Positions 48,776-60,345 of a stretch of 64,000 nt of DNA are shown piece by piece. The stretch's first letter is position 1. Each line of letters starts with the position of its first letter. Position numbers and translations under genes: made by a program. The notes below the pieces were generated by a model. It did no database searches and had not been told where the DNA came from. It saw only the letters and a list, made by a program, of their open reading frames with translations. Source of the stretch: Rallus limicola (Eukaryota > Chordata > Aves > Gruiformes > Rallidae); assembly GCA_022605955.1 (NCBI GenBank), contig JAKCOZ010000003.1:43426761-43490760 (forward strand), in the 5' to 3' direction.

Positions 48776-50230
48776 CACTGTGCTGAAGTATGGACTGCCT
48801 TGTACTTGGCTGTCAGCTCCTAGTTGGAGAAGTGAAAGAGAGGAGTATGCAATTTTGTATTATCAAAGTGGACAAGTTGTACATTCACTGGTTTACTTTA
48901 ACCCACGGTTTCCTATCATAGAAGCCCTTCCTGTTCTCTTTTCCCCTTCTTATGCAAGTCCATTCTGCCCGAAATCCTCTGGGCATGACACAGAACAAGC
49001 AGGTGATGAGTTGACTATTTACCCAGGAGGCTTATTCCCCAGTAACTCCTCCAGCTTTAGAGAAAAACACTATTTTTCCATTAACACGCAAATAAGCAAG
49101 AAATAGTAAATATTGCATAACAAAGAGGCCAGCTACAAAAACTGTAGCTTGCAGCCAATAGTCAGTGAACCCTGTGGGGTCACAGGTGCCGTACCTGATC
49201 TGCTTTTTCTGGGTGGAAGGGTTGGACACCCAGAATGTCTAAAATGGTGCTGGGTACCTGTGTTTTGGAACCTGAAGCACACTCAATTTTTCTGTAAGAG
49301 CTTGCAACCAAAAATGGTAAAGTGACTATGTGAGAAGACAATCGATGACTCCACCCAGGAGAACGTCCCACAGGTTGTTATACATCTATTTCCAAGAAGA
49401 ATAGACTCCAGTGCTTTGCTGCAATTTAAAAATAATTCAGGAAAGGGTAATCTAAGTAGGCTCCATAGAATTATTATACAATGGAATTGAAAGTCTTTTA
49501 ATTCACAGTGAGCACCGTCTGATGCTAATTATATTCTTCATTCAGGAGTCTTCAGTCTGGGACAAAGGAAGTTATGATATAAGCTGGAAGGTATTTAATC
49601 ATGGCCATCTGATAAGGAAGTGTATTCTGCAGGCCTTGCTCTTGCTGCCCAGCTGGTGTTTAAGGGCCAAAATCATCAGCTTCAGTCAGCAGTTTGAAGT
49701 ATCAGGTAGAACATAGGACCTTTCAGCTATGGGTGAAGAGGGAAGGGCCCAAAAGTCACCTTGTACTGAGGCCTTGCTGAGGGAGTGTTTTCCACATAGC
49801 CCAGGTTCCTACGCCAGATGTCCTCCATTCCTACGCCACTCAAGGCCTAGGGCAGCATCTCAGTGGTATAAATCAAGGCTGCCAGCTGCACAGAATATAT
49901 CACGTAGGGCCCACTCCATCAGGGCTATTTCAACTCCTGAAAGAGTGGACATGCACTCCAACAAGACTTTCCTATTCAGAAGATAGGGACAGCACATGAT
50001 AGGAGAAGAACACTGTAGAAACAAGTGCTTCCTGTGGGCAGATTGCATGATGCCTCAAATATGTCCCATATTGGTGTCAGTTGCCATGCATAGCTGAGAA
50101 AATAGTGGTCTACTGGCTATGCAAAGAAAGGTAGAGTCATGCTGAGTACTGGAGCTAGACTACTGGCATGTACAGCATGTCATCCTGACAGCAAGAGGCA
50201 GATCAACCTGAGAGAGGTTAAAAAAATGAG

Positions 50231-50296
50231 CTTTGACCAGCTCATAAAACTTTCCCCAAGATTGTGGGGGAAATCTTGGGGAAGACCAGGTCAAAG
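50231..50296. repeat. Nested inverted repeat (hairpin)
   Basis: The inner arms TTCCCCAAGATT (50252-50263) and AATCTTGGGGAA (50272-50283) are perfectly complementary with an 8-base loop. The outer arms CTTTGACC (50231-50238) and GGTCAAAG (50289-50296) are also perfectly complementary, with asymmetric spacers of 13 and 5 bases between inner and outer stems. Confidence 0.9.
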
Positions 50297-51179
50297 TGAT
50301 CTTGGGATGACTTGAACGTCGTCGTCCTTCAGAAAGCTGCCCGGTGTTTTTGTACAGGCTGTCCTCTGCCCAGAGCAGCCCCTGAGAGGAGTTCCCCTGT
50401 GAATCACACACTCTCATCATCATGCTGAAAGCATAACACATTAGCTGCTGCAATAGGATACCTTGTGTTGTTGAGGTTGGGATGTGACAACACAGAGTTG
50501 TCTGGATAAAAAGGTTGTATTTGGACCTCCACTTTCCTGAGTCAGAATGAGTGACATGATGGTTAGCCCACTGCTTCAGAGACAAGTGTCCAGGGTGATA
50601 TTGGGCATATCACTTAATGTATCCGTATGTGTCCATTTCAGTAGTCCTTTCATGAGTGGACCAAGGATACGTGTTCAGCTCCTAAGTCTAATCCAGTGGT
50701 GGTGAGTGTTGTTTGGGAGAGTCCTCCAGAAGACTCATTGCATGCAATGAGTCAAGAGACCCTAAGATTTTCCTTGGAGCCGTGTGTGTGTGTATTTTTT
50801 TATGGATGTAGAACAACATTGGTGTGTCTGTGTATTCACCAATTAGACTTCACATTGCCTTTGTGCTGCTTGCCTTTCTCCTCATATGCCTCTCCTCTCC
50901 CAGTAGCCTGTAGACAGTCATCTCCTATGGTGGCACCATAGCTGTCCTAGCCTGCCAAGTTCCTTTTCCTGGAGTGCTGACTCTCTGCAAAGTTGCATTT
51001 GCAGAGCCAAACCCAGGAACTTTCAACATCCACTTGGAAAACACTTCAGTCTTTTTATGATAGAGAAATGATATCCCATGTGCTGCTTTATTTCCAGAAC
51101 AGGAAATGGGTATCCATTGGGAAGAGGGATGGCACAGACACATCTTTGGCAGCCCGCACCATGGAGTGACACAACATGA

Positions 51180-51211
51180 TTGCAACCATGCTTGCAACCA
51201 TGCTTGCAACC
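51180..51211 (+). repeat. 12-bp tandem repeat, about 2.7 copies
   Basis: The unit TTGCAACCATGC is repeated exactly at 51180-51191 and 51192-51203, then partly to 51211. This is a small, recent-looking tandem duplication. Confidence 0.9.
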
Positions 51212-54200
51212 CAGGACAAGGTGATGCTGTAATTGCCAGTGGCCCAGATGGATTGAGCAGACTGCATTGGCACACCACTGTAGAAATTACAAGGTCACGG
51301 ACTGCAGTTCTTTAATGTCACAGGTAACCACGGGTTACAGCATAAAACCACCTGGTTTCCCTCTCCCTATAACTCCAGCAGGGAAGTGCTTCACACAGCT
51401 TCGTTCCTCTGGTGGTTAGAAACCGGAATAATTTCCAGCCTAAATTTAGACACCGGATTTGGGTGCTGTTGGCAATATTTGGAAAGGTGGTGAGCTTCTC
51501 CAACAGGTTGCCTTTAAAGGCAAGGCTGAAGGTTCTGCTTTGCTTTCAGCCATTTAAGAGAGTAAGCAATGCCACCTACTGGCACCGAAATGGAAGATGT
51601 AACTACTCCAGTGGGTTGGTGCGATGGAGAGATCATAAAGGGTAGGGCTGTCACTGTTCTTCAGATGGTCTTTTGCAAGCTGAAGCCGGGGTGGAGGGAA
51701 ACAGGAGCTTTTCTCCTTGCAAGTGTTACTCGGTTAAGCTCTGTAGGAAATATTTAGCAGTTGACTCACTTGCTTTCACCATTTCAGAATGAATAATGAG
51801 GAAAGCAGCAGCTAGACCTGGTGTTGATGTGCTGCCTGCATGCCAGGGGAGCCCCTGAACTTCCCCAGAAGGTGAACATGCAACGATTAGGTGAAACTAC
51901 ACCCTTGCCAAGAAATATTCGTGGGTGAGTACAACCTGGGTGTAAGAAAAGCCTCCAAGGAAGTAAATAATCTCATGCAGCTTCAGGGACTGAAGGATCA
52001 GTACTTTATTTCAGAGATGCCATAAATGAAAATTCAAGACTATGCTTCAAATACTGAGTGGATTGGTGGATGGGCAGCTGGGTAATTCCGTTCTCATAAT
52101 AACATATTGGATGAGGATCCATTTGCAAATAACAGGCTTAAAACACACAAAGAGAAACAACAAAGCCTGTAACTAAGTTAAGGAAGTTCCTAGAGCAGGA
52201 TATTCTTGAGGTGACTACCACTGTTTGTGTGGGTTCCCACATCCCAGAGGTCAAGTGCACTGAGGTAAGCACTTACACAAGAGTTAGTGTGTCAGTGGAG
52301 AGCATTTACAGGGTGTTGATTATTTCCCAGCCCTGATCCCTCTGAAGTTGAGAGGGATGTAGGGTGCCACAGCGTGCATCTGCAAAGCCTCGTTCTACTT
52401 TAAAGAGTATTCTGGCTTCCTAGGAGAAGGGGAAGCAAAACCTGGGGAAACCACTGCCAGGAGCCAAGCCAGAGAAAGTCAGCTATGTTCCCTGGCAGGG
52501 TATGCCATTGCAGCAAAAGCCCTGCAAGGACAGACCCCCAGCTTTTCCTTCAGTACCTGCCAGCCTGCCTGTCCCTGACCCTGTAAAGCGTAGCTGTAGC
52601 CATTTTTTCAGCCCTTATGCTTACAAGCACCAGCCCAGGCACCTACTTCAGAGCAAGCCCTGTGTCCCTGCCTGCACTGGAAAAGAGCTTTCCCCTTGGT
52701 TTTGCCAAGGTCTCCTTTCCTGTCCTACATGATGTCCCAGGGCAAGGGTAGTGGAATTGTATCAAGGACATAAAGAATATACGCATAGGACCAGAGTGGA
52801 TCCTACCGAAGGCCTGAGCAGTGACACTTGCTGTACGAGCTAAATGAGACCAACTTTACTGCATCTGCTGTGCTCCTGGACCTCTCTGGGCAAGTGCTGC
52901 AGAAAAGAAGGAGCATAGTGGCAGCAGAAGCACAGAGCAGCCCAGGGACAGCCTTGGATCCAGGAATCTCCAGGAATCTCCAGTTTAGCCAGAAACCACT
53001 GGAAGATTCTCATGCCTTCCTCTGCAGCACTTGCTGCCCATTGCCACTGGAGTCACACACAACATGTGGCTCAGTGTGCCACGGGTCTCAGCTGGTTCCT
53101 GCATTCCTACCTTGCACTTGGGGACTGGATGAAAACATGCAGATACTGATCCGGATTTTAATACAAAGAAATGAGTCTCAGGTCTAGAAAGGGGTCTCTG
53201 TCCTTTCCTGTTTCCCTTCTCCCAGGAGATGCTGCTCTCTCCTTCATTCAGTATCATCACTGAGCAGGGCCTTCCAGTGGATGAATTAGAACAAGGGGTA
53301 CTTGTGCTGCCCAACCCTGCTCCCTCTCTCTGCCCCAGGCTCAAACAAAGGCACACAGTGCCATGCAGCTTGCAGACACCCGAGGTAGGTGGAGACAGAC
53401 AGGGAGAGGGGCTGCAGTGATCCCAGGGCTGTGACCAGGTTGCTGCAGAGGTGAACACAGAGCAGAGTGATGCTTGCCAGATCCCAAGAAGATGTGCCTG
53501 TGTTTGCCACTCTCAGTCAGAGGCTCAGCAGCAGCAGCAACCACCACACATTGGAGTTCCTTACTCCTAAGGAGCCTTTCAGGTGGCCACCATACTTCTA
53601 GCCCCTCTGGGTCCCATCCCTTCTGTCTCTGTAAACAGTAGGATGACATTGTCAGAGATGTCTAAAACATCTTGACTAAGGCAGCAGCCAACGATGATGT
53701 ACTACCACTGCCAGGTGTGGGTTCTTGCTTCCTAAAAGTTTTCCATATGGTGAGCATGGAAACCTCACAGCATGCATGGCACTGATGGTCAAATATATGA
53801 TCATGTATCTTTAAGGGCTGCTCCTCTTTTGTGTTGGCTCCCCTCCCCATGCCCTCTTTGCCCCATTTTTGTGGGCTGATCAATTATACAGCTAGAAAAA
53901 TCAGTAAAGGGTGCTGCTAGGTCCTTGGAAAATAATTTCTGTTGAGGCTTAGACAGCCATGTAGAAGAACCAACCTTGCTACACCTGGGATCCATATGTA
54001 GCAGGAAAAAACACCTGGGGTGTTGCAAGAAGGGAGTCCAGAAATATGTACAGCAAAGAAAGGTGCTGAGTAGTGGTGATGAGGTAGTAGTACCATGGAA
54101 GCAAAGCAGAGTGGCACATGGTGCTTGAGATCCTACCAGCTGCTGTCAGTCCTTGCAGCCTGTGTGTATGTCTGACTGCAGGAGTCCCTTCTGCCCCCTT

Positions 54201-54674
54201 TCCTGCAAAATGGTTCGTAGTTACAGGTCCTGTTCTCCGGGGCCCCAGCTGGATCCTGCCCTGTGTTTCTCCATGGTTTTCCTACCTGCCCCTAATGGGA
54301 GAATCAGTACCTGAGCTGTAAAGTAAAAATGATCCCCAAGAGTAATGGAGAAGTACTGAGAGTCCCTAGTGACTATAAACACGGAGTAAAATAGGTGAGG
54401 TCACAACAGTTTACACAGTGGAGCGTCTTCAAATTGGACTATCGCTATAATTTAATAAGCTGAACACTCAATTAATTGCATAAAGATAGTTTGTTGCTGT
54501 TGAATTCCCTGTCCAGCTCTTATTAATATTTTGTGATACCAGACCCTGCACAAGTTAATAAATTAGAAGAGATTACAGCTAATTGCTGTTTAAATGGCTG
54601 AGATTGAACACATCTCTATAGATGCATTCAACCTCTCCCCCGCCACCTGTTCTGAAATAATTAGTTCCAAAGGA

Positions 54675-54735
54675 AAAAAAAAAAAACAAACAAAACCAAA
54701 ACAACAAAAAACCCCGAACAAAACCCTGAAATAAA
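54675..54735. repeat. A-rich low-complexity tract
   Basis: A run of about 13 A is followed by CAAAC, AAAACC and AACAAAAAACC units. It is simple A-rich sequence with no transposon body identified. Confidence 0.85.
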
Positions 54736-54829
54736 TAAAATCTGAAAGAGTACAAGTCACAGCTTTTCTAAGTTTGTTATATTTTACATCAGCCTCAGTT
54801 CAAAATGCATTTAGGCACAGGCTCTGAAA

Positions 54830-54859
54830 CAGTTTTAGCTTTGGCCAGGGCTAAAACTG
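54830..54859. repeat. Short inverted repeat
   Basis: CAGTTTTAGC (54830-54839) and GCTAAAACTG (54850-54859) pair perfectly across a 10-base loop. Confidence 0.85.
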
Positions 54860-56320
54860 CTTTGAAGGCAAAGGAGTTATTAATTCATGAAAGTTATTCA
54901 GAATCAGTGCTGCAAAAGCATTGTAATACAATGTCTTCTCCAAATACAAAGTGGATTTAGGCAGCAGTTTGAAAGATACTGGTTCACTTTCCTTCTCTGC
55001 CGCATTATTTCATGCATCATGTAACACTCCAGGACATAATAGGATGTGTATTTCATAGCCTAGTTGTTTTATCATTAGGCACATTGGTGGTGTGAGCTGA
55101 ACCTTGCTTAGATGAAACATGGATGTACTGTTTCATTTCAGGCCCTTTCCAAGAGATGGACTGCACGTTGGACTACAACAAAGTCTTCAGTCACCTAAAC
55201 CTAAACTAAATCCATATCATATGGCAATATGCTGCTTGCATGTTGCCAGGATGAGAGCAGAGGGAGTACATTACCAGAGGAGCCTCAGTGCAAGACCTCC
55301 ACGGGCAATTGAGTCAGCATGACATCTGAAAAAGAGCCAAAAGTACTGCCTAGATGCAAGGGCAGGAGGAACAGAAAGACACACACACCCTGCCCTTTTC
55401 ACTGCCCACCTGTCAACCTAGCAGGGCTGTTGCTCATCTAAGCTGCAGCACAGCCCTCCACTCAGAGTCACCATCCAGGCCCAGGGGTGATTTGCCTGAC
55501 ACACACCTGTCCCCAGGACACACAGTGACTCTGGTCAGAATTTTAGACATGAGCTAAGCACTATCTGCTTCATTACAACATTATGAAGATGAAAACCCAG
55601 GACATTTCAAAGATGTTACCTGTGCCCAGCTGTTGTACTCAACAGCCAACTAACTCCTGTTCACCCATGAGGCTTTCCAATACACACCTTTGTTGGGTTG
55701 ATGTTTATGGGCATGTTGAGCTAGTGACAGGCTGAGCACAGCACCTACTGCGATTGTCTGCAGTTCAACAGAGTTCAGGAACTCACTGTTGTTCTGGCAA
55801 CACCTAATTAATCCTAGAAGGGAGATGACACTAGGTGCAAGCTATCACAGGTCATCCACAGAGAGACTGAAAATTGTGCATGTAGAGATCTCATCCACCC
55901 TTTACAAACAGCCAAATATGCTTATTGTTTCACCTCCATGTATTTTTTCATGAGTTTGGGCGAAGGTTTCAGTTATGACGCAAGAATGAGAGCAGCTATC
56001 TCAGTGCTTTGGGGAAAACTGCAAACAATTAGTTCAACATGATGACAACAGTGATAACATCACTACTTATCTTCAGCAAAGGGCAAAAAGAAGCTCGGAG
56101 AGGTTAGAGCCCTTGCTGGTCATCCATCCTTAGCAAATTCAACTGGAGACCAGCACAGAGCCCAGAAAGCATGCAATGCTCTGCTCTGGTTATCAGCTCC
56201 AGGTATTATGAGCAGTGCCTCTGCAGAGAGGCAAGGGACAGGACACGAGCTGTGATTGTTTCTGCACCTGACGTGAAGGAAACCAAAAGTGCAATGTTAT
56301 GTCTGAGCACACTGTCCTGC

Positions 56321-56342
56321 CATGGCACTTGCAAGTGCCATG
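56321..56342. repeat. 22-bp perfect palindrome
   Basis: CATGGCACTTG is followed with no spacer by its exact reverse complement CAAGTGCCATG. A perfect spacerless palindrome of this length is unlikely by chance at any given place. Confidence 0.95.
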
Positions 56343-59300
56343 AGGAGGGCCACTGAGAAAATTAGAGTGGGCATTTAAGGCTAGGATCAGAGCAGATGCC
56401 CAGTGCAGAGAGAAGCAGAGAGCTCAATCTGTTTAGCTTTTCAAGAAGTAACTTAAATAGGCGTGATTGCAGTGCAAAAGTACCTCTGTGGGAGAGAAAA
56501 TTCTGGATCCTGAAAGGCTGTTTAATCAAGCAGAGAAAGGTACAGTGGGAACCAATAGCTGGAAATTGAAGTCAGATGTTTACTGAGTTTAGAAATATTT
56601 GTAAATTTAAGTAAGAATTAACTGTTTGGTGGAAGGCATCAAGGGCAGCATCTTCCAATTGCTCCTGGGAGAGAAAAGCTGGTATCATCCATTGTAATGA
56701 CACACACACTACTGGGGCAATTCAGGGAAGTAATGCAAGTCTACATGGTACAACAGCACCTCCATTACACCTTTTTTGCCTTTGATTTCCTTTACGTTAT
56801 GCTCCGCAGGAGGTGCGTGAGGCTAGGCTGTTCAGTAGCACCCTTACCAGCAAGCCTCTAGCCATTTCAGCCTGCGTTTGTGTTTGGTGGGGGTTATTTT
56901 TTAAGGAAAAAACACCTCCTGGAGCCCTGGAATCTTAACCTTTTTTTTTTTTTCTTTCCTCGTGGCTCTTGCAATGCTTTCAACACTTGTGCTCTTAAGA
57001 GAGCAAACCTTCGTTCCCAGTTCAGCTGTACAGTATGAGAGAAGGACACCTTCAGCTAATTTACATCTAAGTGAGCATTTGTCAAAGAATAAAGGTCTTA
57101 CTGTGCAAAATGGCTCCTGTGGCAGTACTAATCAATACTTGTTTGATGGATTGCCTGCCAGGAGTCTTTCAGGCACATCATTTCAGCTGCTAGACTTTCT
57201 GCTTGCTCACTGCTTAACAAAATAAATAGAGATGAATCATGGTATTTAACATAAAGCTCCAACTCAGAATCAAAGCTGTTTAAAATGCACAGTGGTTTGC
57301 CCCACTCCATCCTTCCTTTCCCTTTGCTCAGGAAAAATGTTAAGTCCTGGCTCTTCTGGAGCCGGCACAAGGCTTGAATGATAACCACTTCACCAAGGAC
57401 TGCCCTCTCCTCTGCAATCAGCGATTGCATTCCCGACACAGCACTCCATTCCTCATAGCTCCCTGAAGCAGGAGCCAGTTGGGGAAGAAAGAATTCAGAT
57501 GTATGCCTGCGTGGCTGATGGGAGGGTGATATTTCACATATGCCTTTCTTAGCTGCTGTGATGCAATGCACAAAATGTTCCCTCTGCTCCTGTGCCTATT
57601 GTGCTACTAATCCATGTGAAAGCTCCCACCACTGAACTGTCCCCACCTGCAACCGCCTCAGATTTGAAACTACAAGAAGCAACAAAAAGCCAGGTTTTTC
57701 AGAAGGACTTGGCTTCTCAGTAATAATAAATAGATGTTTGGCTCTCCATAAATTCATATTTCTATTCAGAAACATAGTTGGTTGCTGATTTTTTTATCTG
57801 GCTTTTAAATGGATAACACTTTTCTTGAAACCCTATACGCCCACAGCCCACTAATAGCCTTGGAAAGGGTGAATAATCATAGCAGCAACTTTTTTTGGCC
57901 AAAGAGGAACATCAAGCTCCATCTAGCAAGTTCTGCCCCCTCTCTTATCTTGCCAACCCCATCACCACCCTGCGGCACATCACAGACAGGCAGGAAGCCT
58001 GAAGCAATGCAGGATCCATTTCAGGGCTCTGAGCAGTGGTTCAGGATTTTCTGACACTCGCACCAGCAGAAGACCTCAAGGCTAAGGCATGAGGTAAGGG
58101 ACAGAGATGCCCATGCTTCTCGCATGCATCCCTTGATTGCTCTTGCCCCAGCACTCTTTGTGAGCCTCCCTTGGGGGAGGCTGATAGCTGGGAGCACTTG
58201 CCAGGCATCTCTAAGCCAGACTTCTTTACAGAACCAGGTTTCAGCACTTCTTCTCTCCTCAGCCATTCAACCCCATCCTGTCTTTCAAGCTCACTGTGGC
58301 AGATTTCCCTTGCTGCTCTCCCAGAGCACCACCGTCCCTTGGGCTGTGACAGAGGTTTTTGCATTCTGGCAGCACATTTTGAGCACTGCTCTGGCATGTC
58401 TGTGGGGCTTCTGCTCTTTCTCCTCCCTCACCAAGGGCATCCATGGCCACAGCCACTGATCCTTCAGCCCTGCCATGCCAGATGGACCTGTGTGGCCACC
58501 CCAATGGGACACGGGTTGTCCCCTCCCTCTGGGGGTCATTACTCACTGATGCTGTCACCCCTCAGAGTCCTCCCGCAGCACCAGCAGAGCAGCATAGGCA
58601 GGTACTGCCTGTTGATGCATCTGGGCTCAGACAGGAACAGACATCTTGTCAAGAGAGCATTGTTGCCGTGCACTGGTGGGGAGAGTCCAGGTAGTGGACT
58701 CCAGTTAGGAGTGATGCACCCTGTTGCAGCTTGAGGTTTTGGAGCAGACTGCTACACACTGGCATGTTGTGGGGCAGCAGAAACTCAACAGGACCTGGAT
58801 GTTCATGGGGGCATGCATGCACAGAGCTGGGGGCAGTGGCATTTTGGAAAGAGTCAGAGAGGAAATCTGACCAGGAAAAGTTGGTGGGTTTCAGACATAG
58901 CTTGGCTCCACGATGAAGCAAGGAGGGCTTTCACTTTGACAGCTCTCCCTCTGCACACCCACCTCTTCATCCTCCCTTTTCAAGGGAGGCAAGTCTAGGG
59001 ACATGCATAGAAAGCCAGTAAGTGTATAGCACCAGCAGAGATTGGAACAACTCACTTGTTTTTGATGATGCTACAAATAACTTACAGCTACACAGCACGT
59101 GTTAGTGATGCACTGTCACAGCAAGCATGGCACTGTTTTCCCAATTAAAAGCAGTTTACCTAGGCACAAGATGGATCCCTTGAAGACCTCTCACTCAGGT
59201 CGAGTGAGTGGGAACCACAAGGCAATATTTTCTGGAGCACCTTTTGCAAAAGCTGGAACTCACCGCACTAGAGCACTCAACAGAGTCAGGCCAACTCAAC

Positions 59301-60320
59301 TAGTGTGGCAACAGTTTGATGCCAGCAATAAAAACCCCATCCAGGGCTTTGCAGGATGAGGAGCTCTGGCTCTAGCACATTATCAACAAGGTCATTTCTA
59401 GCCTTAAAAATTCTTGTTGTCATTACCCCAAGGAAAAATCTTGCACTCAAAATACTTTGTTATAGCTTGGTAAATCCTTGGTTCTTCACTATCCTTGTCC
59501 CTCCTCCTCAGCTGTGTTGTAATCTGACATATCCAGGGTCAATAATTTTGGTGTTAGCAAATTCTTTAAATTATACATAAATAACAAAAATACCCAACCC
59601 AGAATGACTTGAATATTTCATATTGAAACTAAATGTTTTATGATTGCTTATAGAGTGAAATTAATAAGGAGACTTGGCCAGTGCTGTATAATTTATGCTG
59701 TGCTTTAGCAAGAAAACAGGGCCTAGTGCTTAGATTTGTTTGAAGTTGTGTTTTCCTTTCCTCACCTGCCGTGATGGAAGCCAGTGCCAGGACAGAGCTA
59801 ACCTCCACCTTTGGGTCCAAGCAGTCCCTGTTTCTGTCTGTTGTACTTAACATCTTTCAGAACAGCCAGTGTTAGCAATGATCTGACCATGGGCGAATGC
59901 CCACAATGTGCCTGTTTTGTTACCTTTGTTTGTCTGCCTTTCCTGTTTTGTCTGCTAATATTTATGCTCTGCAGTCAGCCAGTTTGTCCTGACCCTATCA
60001 GTGTTTAAAAGCCTCTGAATTTCAGCTTGGGTATAAACTTTTGGGTCAAAGCCACAGTCTGGAGGTGCGGGAGGCTTGCACATCTCTTGGCATAGCAGTA
60101 CTCCTGACTCAGGTGAGGACTGTAGCACCAGTGACCACAAATCCATCTGTCCATTTCTACTGCCTGGTCTGAAACGGGGGTTCTGCACAGAGCTGAGAGC
60201 ACAGCACCTGTGCCAGGGGTGTTGGTTGAAGGAGATCCAGGCAGTTGCGACGTTTTCTTTAACTGAAGTCCAGAACTAAGCAAGCTGAGAGCAAGAATGA
60301 AGGGTAAGAACCAAGAAGGG

Positions 60321-60345
60321 ATGATCTATGATTCTATGATTCTAA
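60321..60345 (+). repeat. CR1-like terminal repeat without a recognisable CR1 body
   Basis: TCTATGATTCTATGATTCTA resembles the short tandem repeat that ends CR1 elements in the plus orientation. The 150 bp to its left do not resemble a CR1 3' UTR to my reading. It may be a remnant of a very short insertion or a chance microsatellite. Confidence 0.4.

Noticed and set aside
57128..57571. 147-codon minus-strand open frame, examined as a possible INTS10 or other exon
   Set aside because: It does not resemble INTS10 or any family I know and no convincing splice boundaries were seen.
58171..58734. 187-codon plus-strand open frame
   Set aside because: It shows no domain resemblance, overlaps several equally long frames on both strands, and lies in GC-richer DNA where long chance frames are expected.
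59955..60188. Minus-strand frame ending in a plausible-looking globular segment, examined as an exon or retroviral fragment
   Set aside because: It is short, has no recognised motif and no clear acceptor/donor pair.
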